From NCBI RefSeq assembly GCF_030676415.1, contig NZ_JAUUTW010000001.1:248001-312000 (forward strand): a stretch of DNA of 64,000 bases, given 5' to 3'. The DNA is from Peribacillus frigoritolerans. GTDB taxonomy: Bacteria; Bacillota; Bacilli; Bacillales; DSM-1321. Under the pieces are notes generated by a model. It made no database searches. It was not told the origin of the DNA and worked only from the letters and a program-made list of their open reading frames with translations. Every line of letters starts with the position of its first letter. Within the stretch, counting starts at the first letter, position 1. A program made the translations under genes and the position numbers. Positions 1 to 8,999 of the stretch are shown in pieces.

Positions 1-22
1 ACAGGTAAAGGCGGATTTCTTC

Positions 23-850
23 ATGGTATGGTTAGTATTAGTGGGTATTGGATTATTAGCGGGATCAATCGGCGCTCTTGTCGGTCTGGGCGGCGGCATC
101 ATCATTGTGCCTTCTCTTTTATATTTAGGTACATCTACAAATATTATCGATGAGCTGACTCCTCAGGTCGCCGTAGGTGTTTCAACCGTAATCATGATTT
201 TTACCGGCTTATCTTCCACTTTATCTTATTTAAAACATAAAGTGGTGGATTATAAGGCCGGCTTAATCTTTTTTATTGGCAGTGCACCTGGTGGAATAAT
301 AGGGGCCTATGTGAATAAAAACCTTAACGCCGAAGCTTTTTCATTGTACTTTGGAATTTTCATGGTGTTCATGGCTATCGTGTTATTAGTGAAAAATCGT
401 TTGAAGCCAATGCTTTTCAAGCCTGGAAAAGGAAAGATAGTGAAAACGTATAAAACTGAAAATGGACATTCATTTTCCTATGGTTACCACCCCTTGTTAG
501 CGGTATTGATATCTTTTGTCGTGGGATTCAGCTCCGGGTTATTTGGAATTGGCGGTGGTGCCTTAATGGTTCCTGTCATGATGCTTCTTTTCTTCTTCCC
601 TCCGCATATGGCTGTAGCAACTTCGATGTTCATGGTATTTCTATCTTCCATCACTAATTCGATTACGCATATTTCCCTTGGAAATGTAAATTGGCCATAT
701 GCTTTTGCCCTGATTCCTGGTGCATGGTTCGGTGCTAAATTGGGCGCATTAATAAATACGCGCCTAAAGAGTTCGTCGTTGGAAAATATGTTGAAAATAG
801 TGCTGATAATCATTGGTTTACGTCTTATATATCAAGGTATTACAGGATAA
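23..850 (+). CDS. yunE: TauE/SafE (TSUP) family membrane permease, YunE-like
   Basis: The 275-aa protein is almost entirely hydrophobic and has the internal duplication of the TSUP family: a glycine-rich GLGGG segment near residue 21 and its counterpart GIGGG near residue 175, each opening a half of about four membrane helices. The family exports or imports sulfite, sulfonates or other organic anions; the substrate here is unknown. The ATG follows an AAAGGCGG ribosome site at 7-14. The next gene starts 13 bp after the stop, so the two are probably co-transcribed, as in the Bacillus yunE-yunD-yunC cluster. Confidence 0.85.
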   Translation: MVWLVLVGIGLLAGSIGALVGLGGGIIIVPSLLYLGTSTNIIDELTPQVAVGVSTVIMIFTGLSSTLSYLKHKVVDYKAGLIFFIGSAPGGIIGAYVNKNLNAEAFSLYFGIFMVFMAIVLLVKNRLKPMLFKPGKGKIVKTYKTENGHSFSYGYHPLLAVLISFVVGFSSGLFGIGGGALMVPVMMLLFFFPPHMAVATSMFMVFLSSITNSITHISLGNVNWPYAFALIPGAWFGAKLGALINTRLKSSSLENMLKIVLIIIGLRLIYQGITG

Positions 851-863
851 ACGAGGAGGAGAA

Positions 864-2252
864 ATGATGTCAGAAATCATTCATTTATATCACACCAATG
901 ATCTCCATAGTCATTTTGAGAATTGGCCTCGTATTGATAAGTTTCTTAAAGAAAGAAGACAACTTCATCAAGAAACGAGAGAAGAAGCGATCATACTGGA
1001 TATAGGCGATCATGTGGACCGCTGGCATCCATATACAGAAGGTACATTGGGTAAAGGAAATATTGAACTGCTGAATGAAGCGGGCTACCAATATGTGACC
1101 ATCGGCAATAATGAAGGGATCACTTTACCTCATGATGCGTTAGACTCCTTATATGATCAGGCAAGGTTCAAGGTCTTGGCAGCCAATATTTATTACGGCA
1201 ATAATGAAAGGCCGGAATGGGCGCTGCCATATTGGATACATACAACGGTAAAAGGCACCAAAATCGCGATGATAGGTTTGACTGCCTTTTTTCAAAAGTT
1301 TTATTCTGCGATGGGCTGGGAAATTACAGAACCATTCGTGGAGTTAAAGGCACAGCTCGAAAGGGTCAAAACAGAGGCGGATGTTATCATCATCCTTTCC
1401 CACCTGGGCATCCATGATGATGAGAGGATGGCAGAGGACTTTCCGGAGATTGACATCATACTTGGCGCGCATACCCACCACATCCTCCACCAGGGTAAAT
1501 TGATAAATGATACACTCCTTTGCGGTGCAGGGAAATATGGTTTCTTTGTTGGACAGGTGGAAATGGCCGTCAATCAGGAAAAGAAAATTACCCAGAAGAG
1601 TGCCATTCTTTATGATACCAATGACTTTTTGGAATTGGAGAATGAACGGGCATGGATTGAAGAGATATACCAGGCAGGGGGGGAAACGCTAAAACAGGTT
1701 GCAGTGGACTTACCAATAGCGCTGGATAATGATTGGTTCAAAGGAAGTCCTTTGACGGAAATCCTTGGGGAGGCCCTAAGGGAGTGGAGTCAGGCGGATT
1801 GTTCCTTTTTGAATGCCGGTCTTCTGCTCGAAGGGCTGCCGAAGGGACCTGTCACAAAAGGGGATATTCACAGAATCTGTCCACATCCCATCAATCCTTG
1901 CGTCGTTGAAGTTAATGGGAATGAATTAAAGGAAATCTTAATGCAATCGAGAAATGAGGAGTGGCCCCATATTCAGGTGAAAGGTTTCGGTTTCCGCGGA
2001 AAAATCATGGGAGTCATGCGTTATGATCAAATTGAATTTAATGAAATGGAGAATGGAATCGTAAAAGGGATCTTTATAAAAGGAGAGAAACTGCAGACGG
2101 ATAAGTCCTATAAACTGGCCATACCTGATATGTTCACGTTTGGGCACTTCTTTCCTAGTATCCAGCGCTCCAATCGCAAGAAATACCTATTACCGGAATT
2201 CTTACGGGATATCCTTTTATGGAAGCTGAAAAAAATATACACAAACGCCTAA
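864..2252 (+). CDS. yunD: Bifunctional-type metallophosphatase/5'-nucleotidase, YunD-like
   Basis: A calcineurin-like metallophosphatase of the UshA/5'-nucleotidase group, about 462 aa from the ATG pair at 864/867 behind GAGGAGG. Metal-binding motifs appear in order: HTNDLHSH (about residues 10-17), GDHVD, GNNE, SHLG and GAHTHH. The C-terminal half resembles the nucleotidase substrate domain. There is no signal peptide, so it should act in the cytoplasm on nucleotides or related phosphoesters. A longer reading frame opens at 813 inside yunE but lacks a ribosome site. The substrate is not predictable from sequence. Confidence 0.85.
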   Translation: MMSEIIHLYHTNDLHSHFENWPRIDKFLKERRQLHQETREEAIILDIGDHVDRWHPYTEGTLGKGNIELLNEAGYQYVTIGNNEGITLPHDALDSLYDQARFKVLAANIYYGNNERPEWALPYWIHTTVKGTKIAMIGLTAFFQKFYSAMGWEITEPFVELKAQLERVKTEADVIIILSHLGIHDDERMAEDFPEIDIILGAHTHHILHQGKLINDTLLCGAGKYGFFVGQVEMAVNQEKKITQKSAILYDTNDFLELENERAWIEEIYQAGGETLKQVAVDLPIALDNDWFKGSPLTEILGEALREWSQADCSFLNAGLLLEGLPKGPVTKGDIHRICPHPINPCVVEVNGNELKEILMQSRNEEWPHIQVKGFGFRGKIMGVMRYDQIEFNEMENGIVKGIFIKGEKLQTDKSYKLAIPDMFTFGHFFPSIQRSNRKKYLLPEFLRDILLWKLKKIYTNA

Positions 2253-2263
2253 CGCTAAATCAC

Positions 2264-2311
2264 GGTTTCGCCCTTTTTCTCATAAAGTATGGGGAAGAAA
2301 GGGGCGAAACC
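2264..2311 (+). promoter_or_regulatory. Hairpin covering the yunC ribosome binding site
   Basis: GGTTTCGCCC at 2264-2273 pairs perfectly with GGGCGAAACC at 2302-2311, with further pairing of the adjoining T-rich and A-rich arms. The 3' arm contains the GGGG Shine-Dalgarno of yunC and ends 2 bp before its TTG start. No T-tract follows, so it is unlikely to be a terminator. It may limit yunC translation. Confidence 0.6.
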
Positions 2312-2313
2312 AA

Positions 2314-2616
2314 TTGATTAACATGATACCAATAATTCTTGATAATCATACATTCCTAGCCATTTCTGTCCGACTTCCCAAAACGAATTTACTTGCTGTC
2401 GCGTCTGAAAAAGGGTATATAATGTGCGGTGCGTTAGATGTTGGACTGCTGAATGATAAATTGAGAGATCGTAAAATCCTTGCAGGGAGGGCCATAGGAG
2501 TTAAATCGATTGAAGAGCTATTGGAAGCGCCGCTTGAATCTGTTACCTGGGAGGCTGTGGAAAAGGGCATTCATCCAGGAATGATTGGTAAAGAGGCATT
2601 AATCAAAATGATTTGA
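2314..2616 (+). CDS. yunC: DUF1805 family protein YunC
   Basis: A 100-aa protein of the DUF1805/YunC family, recognisable by a central YIMCGALDV segment (about residues 33-41) and a conserved GRAIGV stretch. The function is unknown; the fold is compact, with no membrane segment or signal. I chose the TTG at 2314, 9-10 bp behind the AAAGGGG ribosome site. An ATG at 2323 is the alternative. It follows yunD by 61 bp, with a strong hairpin between them that overlaps the ribosome site. Confidence 0.8.
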   Translation: MINMIPIILDNHTFLAISVRLPKTNLLAVASEKGYIMCGALDVGLLNDKLRDRKILAGRAIGVKSIEELLEAPLESVTWEAVEKGIHPGMIGKEALIKMI

Positions 2617-2659
2617 AAAGGCGGGCTTTCTTTTTCCCAGAAGGGGGCCTTATTTTTTT
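2616..2659 (+). terminator. Probable terminator after yunC
   Basis: AAGGC and GCCTT arms with an imperfect inner stem are followed by ATTTTTTT directly after the yunC stop codon. Confidence 0.5.
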
Positions 2660-2798
2660 ATCAAAGAAAATGCTGATATTTTTTCAATAAATATGTACAA
2701 ACAGATCCATTTATAAAGATATTTTCCGATAATCCTTATAAAGGAAATAAACGGTTTGATTGATTTACAAATATTGAATGGGTAAATGGAGTACAAGT

Positions 2799-3882
2799 AT
2801 GAGGCTAGCTATTTCAAAGTCCCTAAGTTCTGGAGCAAGGCTCGGTAAAAACTTCTTTAATGAGCGGGGCCATATCCTATTGTGCGAGGGTCTTATATTA
2901 ACGCAGAAAATGATCAATCGACTGGTGTCCCTTTGTTTACATTCAAGATTCCAGGACGGATGACATTATTCCAATGCCCCCAGTGTCGGAAAACTAAGAA
3001 GATAAGCCACTAATACAATTGAAACCACTTTCCTGGACATGAAAAACAAAATGAACCTTGATGGATCATTCACGATAGAGCAGGCTAACGTCAAGTTCAC
3101 TCAAATAGATCGGAACATTATGGACGAGCTGAAAAGGAATAAAGAGTTAATGACTTTATTGGCCAACGTTTATATATACGATGACTTTATCTTTACCCAC
3201 TCCTTCAATGTGACCTTATATACCCTGGCGATCGGGATGGAATTGAATATCAATTAATAAGAATCTCGAAGTTCTTGCGCTGGGAGCGATTTTACATGAT
3301 GTCGGCAAAATGCTCGTGCCTTTGGAAATCCTCCGTAAACCCGGTAAGCTGACGGAAAAGAGTTTGAACAAATCCAAAAACATGCCGATTACGGATTTCA
3401 TCTAATCAAAAATGTTCATACCGTTTCACTTTTAGTTGCGAATTGTGCCAATCAGCATCATGAAAGGTTAGATGGATCTGGATATCCCCGTGGGTTAAAA
3501 GGGGATGAATCCATTATTTCGGCAAGATCATTGCCGTTGCCGATGTGTTTGATGCCGCTACTTCCAATCGGGTTTACCGTAAGTCCATGCTGTCGCATCA
3601 GGGATTGGAAGTCCTTTATGCGGAGTCGGGAAAAAGTTCGACAATACGATCATCGAGGCTTTCCGCAGGGCGATTGCCATTTATCCTAATGTTCTATCCG
3701 TAGAATTGAATGATGGGAGGAAAGGGGTAGTATCCGCTCAAAATGAGGGGATAGGAGACCGCCCCATGATAAGGATAATTGAAGAAGATGGGGAGCGGAT
3801 AAAAGAGCCCTATGAAGTGGACTTGAATAAAAACCTGCATTTGCTTATCATGAAATGTCTCAATATACAAGAACCAGCCTAA
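2799..3882 (+). pseudogene. Decayed HD-GYP domain phosphodiesterase gene
   Basis: Pieces of one HD-GYP protein are spread over several frames. An N-terminal segment starting MRLAISKSLSSG (2799) stops at 2963. A second piece (3039-3257) carries the HSFNVTLYTLAIG region. Then come LHDVGKM (the HD dyad, about 3288-3310) and HHERLDGSGYP, the GYP signature (about 3458-3490), each in a shifted frame, and a C-terminal part ending at TAA 3880-3882. At least four frame breaks are needed to join them. The intact protein would hydrolyse cyclic di-GMP. The break-up is scattered along the gene, which suggests genuine decay rather than one read error. Confidence 0.85.
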
Positions 3883-3906
3883 CCTCAAGGATAAGCTGGT
3901 TTTTTC
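3872..3906 (+). terminator. Terminator of the HD-GYP remnant
   Basis: AACCAGC and GCTGGTT arms are followed by a T-tract, overlapping the end of the remnant and lying before the convergent yunB. Confidence 0.6.
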
Positions 3907-4654
3907 ATTCCTTGTTTTCCTTCATGATGGCAGGTGCCACCGAACCGTTTCCGTTACTAAAATAACTTGGAACATCACCTTCGATCAGCAGACTTCCGAC
4001 TGTCACTTCCTGACTCACCTTGGTCTCCTTGGTGAAAGAGGGGATGACGATTTGAATATTGACATCAAAATCCACAATCAATTCATAATAAACATTATTG
4101 ATGCCTGCGTTTGTCAGTTTTGTCCTCAAATCCGATTCAACATTCCCGATGACTGACATTTTCACTGGGATTTCAGGTCCGTAATTGGAAAGAAGGTTAT
4201 TCCCGGTTACTACACCAAATGGTATATAATAGACCACACTTTTATATTGTTCATCATTTATTTTGGCTGAACCTGTTTTAAAAGGGTTTCCCTGTTTGAT
4301 GCCAAGCTTCTTTTGAATATCCTTCGTAATGTTAGCCCGCAATTCACTGTATATGACCGGATTGAAGCTATAGGAAGAACTGGAGTCCTTACCACCCTTG
4401 TTGTTGGTGATGATTTTGTTCATATCAACCTTGGCTATATTCTCATCAACCGATTCATGAATCGTTTCCGTTGCAATCCGTTTGATTTCATATTCGGCTA
4501 CACTCATGATCACGGGTTCGATTGATTTGTCCACGTACCAAAGTGTCATGATGCTGGATATGATAAATAGGATAAATGAATAGAGAAATACTTTTCGGGT
4601 GGGAAGGGGCCCCTTTTTTCGGAATTTCTTCGATCGAAATCTTTTTCGGAACAC
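3905..4654 (-). CDS. yunB: Sporulation protein YunB
   Basis: A 249-aa YunB-family protein: a very basic N-terminus (about residues 1-20), one membrane anchor (about 24-44), then a soluble domain expected on the forespore or outer side. The family is SigE-controlled in B. subtilis and its exact role in sporulation is unknown. The start is GTG at 4654 behind AAAGGGGG. It lies 86 bp downstream of lytH on the same strand, past a terminator, so it probably has its own promoter. Confidence 0.8.
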   Translation of the reverse strand: MFRKRFRSKKFRKKGPLPTRKVFLYSFILFIISSIMTLWYVDKSIEPVIMSVAEYEIKRIATETIHESVDENIAKVDMNKIITNNKGGKDSSSSYSFNPVIYSELRANITKDIQKKLGIKQGNPFKTGSAKINDEQYKSVVYYIPFGVVTGNNLLSNYGPEIPVKMSVIGNVESDLRTKLTNAGINNVYYELIVDFDVNIQIVIPSFTKETKVSQEVTVGSLLIEGDVPSYFSNGNGSVAPAIMKENKE

Positions 4655-4711
4655 GCTTTAACCCCCTTTACTAATAACTATGCATCAAGTTCAGGGGTTT
4701 ATGTTCGAATC

Positions 4712-4740
4712 AAAAAAAAGCAGCGTAAAATTCACGCCGC
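4712..4740 (-). terminator. Terminator of lytH
   Basis: Read on the minus strand, GCGGCGT and ACGCTGC arms are followed by eight T residues, immediately after the lytH stop. Confidence 0.75.
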
Positions 4741-5733
4741 TCACTTTTGCTTTTTAGCCAGATCTTTCCTTTCCCACAATCTTAAATAGGGGTAAGGGTC
4801 AAAGCTCCATTCTGTTATTCCGTTGTCTTTGTACATTCCGTAATGAAGATGAGGAGGGAATTTTCCGGAAGTTCCAGGAGGACCGTAACCCGTACTGCCG
4901 ACACCTCCGATGACTTGTCCGGGCTCGACGATTTGTCCGACTTTCAACCCTTTGGCAAAGCCGCTTAAATGGGCAAAGTAATGATAGGTATTATTTAAAT
5001 CCCGTATCCCAATCCTCCAACCGCCGAATTTATTCCAGCCTTTCATTTCAATGATTCCATAGCTAGTGGAACGAACGGGAAGGCTATAATCCGCAAAAAT
5101 ATCAGTGCCCTCATGGATTCTCCTTCCTCCCCATCCACGAGCGCTTCCCCATGTATTTAAGTACGTATAATGGGTCCGTACTGGAACCGGGAAGGCCTTT
5201 TCATGTAGATCCAACCGGCCATATTTCTTATAAATCTCGGCATTGCCGATAATGATGCTAACGGCTTTATCTCGTTTATAATAATCCCACAAGCCGATAC
5301 GGATATTATCTTCATCTGCACCATAAGATTGGAGATGCTTCGAAAAAGCATACAATCGATCGGTATCATTGGTGATATCAGCTTTGCCATCACCATTGCC
5401 ATCCTGGCCCAGCCCATCAAAAAATGTGATCGTGAACGGGTTCACGTCGTTTAAGTCAGGATTGAGAGCCCCGCTCCACTTTGAAGGCTCGATGTGGATG
5501 CCTATTAAACCCTTTGCCGGCTCTAAATCCCTTCGTGCAGCCCTGAGGCTGTGCTCATATTGATCAGCCCCAGCAAGGTAATACCATGGGATTTGGAGGG
5601 CAGCCTCCATATTTTTATATAGCTCCATTCTCCCGGCAAAAGCATCTGTGGAGGTATCAGCAGCATTAGCCACTTGGCCTGGTGCATTCAAAATAAACAA
5701 ACAAGTTATGGTAAGAAGGATTAATTTTTTCAA
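4741..5733 (-). CDS. lytH: L-Ala-D-Glu endopeptidase LytH-like, M23 family
   Basis: A 330-aa secreted M23 (LytM-type) zinc peptidase. The signal peptide covers about residues 1-25, ending ANA-A. Zinc and catalytic motifs are HEGTD (H207, D211), HYFAH (251-255) and HLH (295-297). In B. subtilis LytH trims tetrapeptides to single L-Ala side chains during cortex formation under late mother-cell control. The segment between the signal and the peptidase domain (about 30-190) includes an EF-hand-like DGNGDGKAD stretch near residue 111. The start is TTG at 5733 behind AAAGGAG. It is divergent from lipA. Confidence 0.85.
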   Translation of the reverse strand: MKKLILLTITCLFILNAPGQVANAADTSTDAFAGRMELYKNMEAALQIPWYYLAGADQYEHSLRAARRDLEPAKGLIGIHIEPSKWSGALNPDLNDVNPFTITFFDGLGQDGNGDGKADITNDTDRLYAFSKHLQSYGADEDNIRIGLWDYYKRDKAVSIIIGNAEIYKKYGRLDLHEKAFPVPVRTHYTYLNTWGSARGWGGRRIHEGTDIFADYSLPVRSTSYGIIEMKGWNKFGGWRIGIRDLNNTYHYFAHLSGFAKGLKVGQIVEPGQVIGGVGSTGYGPPGTSGKFPPHLHYGMYKDNGITEWSFDPYPYLRLWERKDLAKKQK

Positions 5734-5920
5734 CGGGGCACGCTCCTTTCATGACACTCTCCGTATTTAAAAGACATCAGTCCATCCATCTTTTATAGTT
5801 TTGCTGATTTAGCTAGAAACATGAAAAATAAATAATGGGAAACCAACTATAACTTGTATAAATGCTTTTTTATTGTTAAAGTAGGGTGTGTTAATTTCTA
5901 TAGAATGGAGTGGCATTTTC

Positions 5921-6835
5921 ATGTCTTCTACAAATAAAGAAATTCTTCGTAAACCAGATTGGTTGAAAATAAAGCTTAATACTAACGAAAATTACCTCGG
6001 TTTAAAAAATATGATGCGCGAGAAAAATCTTCATACTGTCTGTGAAGAGGCAAAATGTCCGAATATTCACGAATGCTGGGCAGTGAGGAGAACGGCTACT
6101 TTCATGATCTTAGGTGAAATCTGTACAAGGGCTTGCCGTTTTTGTGCTGTTACAACCGGACGTCCGAATGAATTGGACTGGGCTGAACCGGAGCGTGTTG
6201 CCGATTCCGTTGTTTTGATGAATTTAAAGCATGTCGTCATTACAGCTGTTGCCCGTGATGATTTAAAGGATGGAGGCGCTGAAGTTTTCGCTGAAACGGT
6301 CCGTGCCATCCGACGCAAAAATCCATTTACATCAATTGAAGTATTACCGTCTGATATGGGCGGGGTATTTGAAAATATCAAGACTTTGATGGATGCTAAA
6401 CCAGATATCCTGAACCATAATATAGAGACTGTCAGAAGTTTATCCGACCGTGTACGGGCTCAGGCCAAGTACGAACGTTCATTGGAGCTTTTAAGAAGAG
6501 CCAAGGAACTGTATCCGGAAATTCCGACAAAGTCCAGTTTAATGGTAGGTCTGGGTGAAACGCGGGAGGAAATCCTCGAGACCATGGATGACCTAAGGGC
6601 TAATAATGTGGATATCATGACGATTGGCCAGTATTTGCAGCCGACTAAAAAGCATTTAAAGGTGCTGAAATACTACACGCCTGAGGAATTTGCCGAACTG
6701 AAAGAACGTGCATTGGAAAAAGGCTTCAGCCATTGTGAATCCGGTCCGCTTGTCCGTTCATCCTACCATGCGGATGAACAGGTTAATGCTGCGGCAAAAC
6801 ATAAGCAAAACAAAGGTGAAGAATTATTGAAATAG
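5921..6835 (+). CDS. lipA: Lipoyl synthase LipA
   Basis: A radical-SAM enzyme that inserts sulfur at C6 and C8 of the octanoyl group on lipoyl domains. The 304-aa protein has the auxiliary cluster cysteines CxxxxCxxxxxC (C41, C46, C52) and the radical-SAM CxxxCxxC (C68, C72, C75), and ends with the conserved [11 protein letters not shown] segment. I chose ATG 5921 behind GGAG; a GTG 33 bp upstream adds residues not typical of the family. It is monocistronic, with a terminator directly after the stop. Confidence 0.95.
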   Translation: MSSTNKEILRKPDWLKIKLNTNENYLGLKNMMREKNLHTVCEEAKCPNIHECWAVRRTATFMILGEICTRACRFCAVTTGRPNELDWAEPERVADSVVLMNLKHVVITAVARDDLKDGGAEVFAETVRAIRRKNPFTSIEVLPSDMGGVFENIKTLMDAKPDILNHNIETVRSLSDRVRAQAKYERSLELLRRAKELYPEIPTKSSLMVGLGETREEILETMDDLRANNVDIMTIGQYLQPTKKHLKVLKYYTPEEFAELKERALEKGFSHCESGPLVRSSYHADEQVNAAAKHKQNKGEELLK

Positions 6836-6840
6836 AGTGA

Positions 6841-6872
6841 AAAAAAGGACCGAAAAAATTCGGTCCTTTTTT
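6841..6872. terminator. Bidirectional terminator between lipA and yutC
   Basis: AAAAAGGACCGA pairs with TTCGGTCCTTTTT. T-tracts flank it on either strand, serving both convergent genes. Confidence 0.8.
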
Positions 6873-6874
6873 AT

Positions 6875-7537
6875 TCAAGGGTTATCCATTTTTTGATGGA
6901 TGTTATCGTGATGATCTCTTTTATCGTTAACCATTTCTCCGTTTTCATTTTCTTCGTCACTCATTTTGTATCCTTGAGGCGACTTCAGCATTCTTTTGAT
7001 GGTTTGTTCGATCGTATAGTCGATCCCTTTGCTGCCGGATTTCAATGTAGAGAAATTCTCGACATCTTGGGCAAGGTTTTGATAATCATCACTGACGTAG
7101 ACATGATAGTAGCGAGGCACGATGGACATGGCAGTACGTTTAACTTGGTCTGCGGTTTCCGTCCGATCCTTGGTATTGGTATCGTATACGACAAGAACTT
7201 CCTCATCAGTAACGAGGGTAGCGGCATCATTGACATTTGGAATCTGAACACTCAGTTTAGAAATGACATCAGAAAGTTGTTCACGGTCAATGGAAGCAGC
7301 TTTGTTGGAAATGTTACGGCCGTCAATGGTTGCACTATTGGTGCGGGTAAAACCGAAATCATCACTTTTATTGTCGTTATTACGATAATCCTCATCATAA
7401 TATTGAGTTGGATTATTTACGTTTGTTGGGTTACCGGCATTGTTTTTTGCACCGAGTCCCTGATCTTCTTCTTTATCAGCACATCCGGTTAGTGCAATAA
7501 TCGAGCTTAAACCTATCGTTATTATCGTTTTTTTCAT
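6875..7537 (-). CDS. yutC: YhcN/YlaJ family sporulation lipoprotein
   Basis: A 220-aa lipoprotein: the N-terminus MKKTIITIGLSSIIALTGC carries a lipobox (LTGC), so Cys19 should be lipidated. After an Asn/Asp-rich linker comes the YhcN/YlaJ domain, found in spore membrane and germination-related lipoproteins. I chose ATG 7537 behind GGGGG; a GTG at 7546 is in frame. The position next to lipA matches yutC of B. subtilis, so the symbol rests on both similarity and context. Its molecular function is unknown. Confidence 0.75.
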   Translation of the reverse strand: MKKTIITIGLSSIIALTGCADKEEDQGLGAKNNAGNPTNVNNPTQYYDEDYRNNDNKSDDFGFTRTNSATIDGRNISNKAASIDREQLSDVISKLSVQIPNVNDAATLVTDEEVLVVYDTNTKDRTETADQVKRTAMSIVPRYYHVYVSDDYQNLAQDVENFSTLKSGSKGIDYTIEQTIKRMLKSPQGYKMSDEENENGEMVNDKRDHHDNIHQKMDNP

Positions 7538-7650
7538 CAATAACACCCCCGTAACTTTAGGATGAACATATTTCTCTATTTTTCGCTTAGTAATTGATGG
7601 GGAATCAGTTATAATTTAAAGAAGGAATGTATATATGAGAGGTGAAAACA

Positions 7651-7926
7651 ATGATTAACATCAATAACATGACCTATGAAATAATTGAGAATGAAAGGGA
7701 AGGCTATAACGAAGAAGCGTTTAAAGCCAGATACAGTGAGATTTTAACGAAGTATGATTATATAGTAGGGGATTGGGGTTACGGGCAATTGAGGCTGCGT
7801 GGATTTTTTGATGATTCTAATCAGAAAGCGACTTTTGATACGAAAATAAGCACGCTTAGTGAATATTTATATGAATACTGCAATTTTGGCTGTCCTTATT
7901 TCGTCGTGAAGAAAATAAAGAAATAA
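7651..7926 (+). CDS. yutD: YutD family protein (DUF1027)
   Basis: A 91-aa YutD-family protein with the conserved YDYIVGDWGYGQLRLRGFF core (about residues 33-51). It is soluble and of unknown function. ATG 7651 follows GAGAGGTG with good spacing; the in-frame GTG at 7642 overlaps that ribosome site and is rejected. It is transcribed convergently with the small gene at 7957-8244. Confidence 0.8.
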   Translation: MININNMTYEIIENEREGYNEEAFKARYSEILTKYDYIVGDWGYGQLRLRGFFDDSNQKATFDTKISTLSEYLYEYCNFGCPYFVVKKIKK

Positions 7927-7953
7927 AAAGGCCAGAATTCACTCTGGCCTTCC
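7927..7953 (-). terminator. Terminator of the 7957-8244 gene
   Basis: AAGGCCAGA pairs with TCTGGCCTT. The minus-strand product ends in TTTTTATTT, so it acts mainly on the minus strand. Confidence 0.7.
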
Positions 7954-7956
7954 ATG

Positions 7957-8244
7957 TTAAGAGTTACCATATCCTTTATATGGAGGCTGTTCATCTTTTT
8001 CTGAATCATCATGTGTCGGATGAGCACCAGGATATTGCCGAGGTAAACCTTCATGCAACGATTTATTTTCATAATTAAAGGCACTTTGATATCGTTGCCC
8101 TTCCTGCCACGGTGTGTTTTTATTCTGAACTGGTGCAGCTTTTGCTATGGGTGATCCAAAAGGTCCTTCGGGAAATTCTTCAGGAATTAAATAATCCCTC
8201 TGTTTTTCGACATTGGAAAAATCGTGGTATTCTTCTTTGTCCAA
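7957..8244 (-). CDS. Small acidic hypothetical protein, no recognised domain
   Basis: A 95-aa protein rich in Pro, Glu, Gln, Tyr and Asp, with an EEFPEGPFGSP segment early and a HPTHDD segment near the C-terminus. It has no membrane helix or signal and looks largely disordered. The start is TTG at 8244 behind GGGGGG. I recall similar unnamed proteins in other Bacillaceae but cannot assign a family. It lies 70 bp downstream of the DUF3055 gene on the same strand. Confidence 0.6.
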   Translation of the reverse strand: MDKEEYHDFSNVEKQRDYLIPEEFPEGPFGSPIAKAAPVQNKNTPWQEGQRYQSAFNYENKSLHEGLPRQYPGAHPTHDDSEKDEQPPYKGYGNS

Positions 8245-8314
8245 GATAATCCCCCCTCATGTAATCGATCTTACATTCAGTAGGTTTCCCGTTTAAGATA
8301 AAAAACTTCAGCAC

Positions 8315-8581
8315 TCAGACGATTTCCATTAAAAAGTGACGAAGTTCTTCGGCTTCCGCTTCTGACAACTGAAAGGCATGCTCAAGATAGCCTTCCTCTT
8401 CTAAATCATCAGGCCCAATAATCGCGAAACGGTTACTCTGCATATTTAAAACAAGCTTCTTTCCATAAAAACGATCGGTAGTCGTAATGGCCAGATCGAA
8501 TCTTGATTCCTCTCCCATGAAGCTTATGAACCGGGTTTTTGAATCAACGACGTCATTGTATAAATAAAAACGATCTTCCAT
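8315..8581 (-). CDS. DUF3055 family protein
   Basis: An 88-aa soluble protein resembling the DUF3055 family of Firmicutes, with conserved FYLYNDV and an acidic C-terminal helix (about residues 60-88). The function is unknown. It has an ATG start at 8581. It probably forms a two-gene unit with the small gene that follows. No signal or membrane segment is seen. Confidence 0.65.
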   Translation of the reverse strand: MEDRFYLYNDVVDSKTRFISFMGEESRFDLAITTTDRFYGKKLVLNMQSNRFAIIGPDDLEEEGYLEHAFQLSEAEAEELRHFLMEIV

Positions 8582-8589
8582 AGTATCAT

Positions 8590-8999
8590 TCCCTTCTTAT
8601 CTTCACATTTGTAGTTCCATCATAACAAAGTGACTTCAATAGGGGAACAGACATTTTTACTGGCTTAAGAACCTCGTCCCTCCTCATGAACCTAAAGGAA
8701 CCTCCAGTAATCATGGCGTTCATCGATTAAATGAAAATGGTAAGAATATAAATGGGATCGTGAATTGGTTTTCTTGGAGTGGACGCCGGGAAATGCCTCC
8801 CGTAGGAAAGGCGATGTGTAAGTCACCGCTTCTGTTAGTAATTGGATGGTACAATGGTTGTGGTTGAAGGAATTGAGAGTAAGGGATAAGCTATGGTATT
8901 ATCAAGGAATAAGGTTGGTTCGGCACAGGGTTTTAACTATGCTGCCCATTCAACCAATGGTTCCCTATATCATCTTAGATCAGAAAGGATCTGGAAAAA
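8590..8999. other. Intergenic region before yutE, no convincing gene
   Basis: About 410 bp lie between the divergent DUF3055 gene and yutE. A frame at 8846-9028 lacks a ribosome site and overlaps yutE. A GC-richer patch at 8784-8813 folds as CGCC-GGG with CCC-GGCG and may be a relic of a dispersed repeat. Promoters for both flanking genes must lie here, but I could not pinpoint them. Confidence 0.4.

Noticed and set aside
2617-2798. SigD-like promoter (TAAA with CCGATAAT) before the HD-GYP relic
   Set aside because: The spacing between the two elements is about 8 bases, far shorter than the SigD consensus.
2799-3882. Treating the HD-GYP frame breaks as sequencing errors
   Set aside because: Several independent breaks occur in this gene and in four other remnants, while about 65 neighbouring genes are clean, so random error is unlikely.
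6893-7492. A 199-codon frame on the plus strand antisense to the yutC lipoprotein
   Set aside because: It is an overlap of a real gene on the other strand with no ribosome site; the translated composition is hydrophobic and lacks any family motif.
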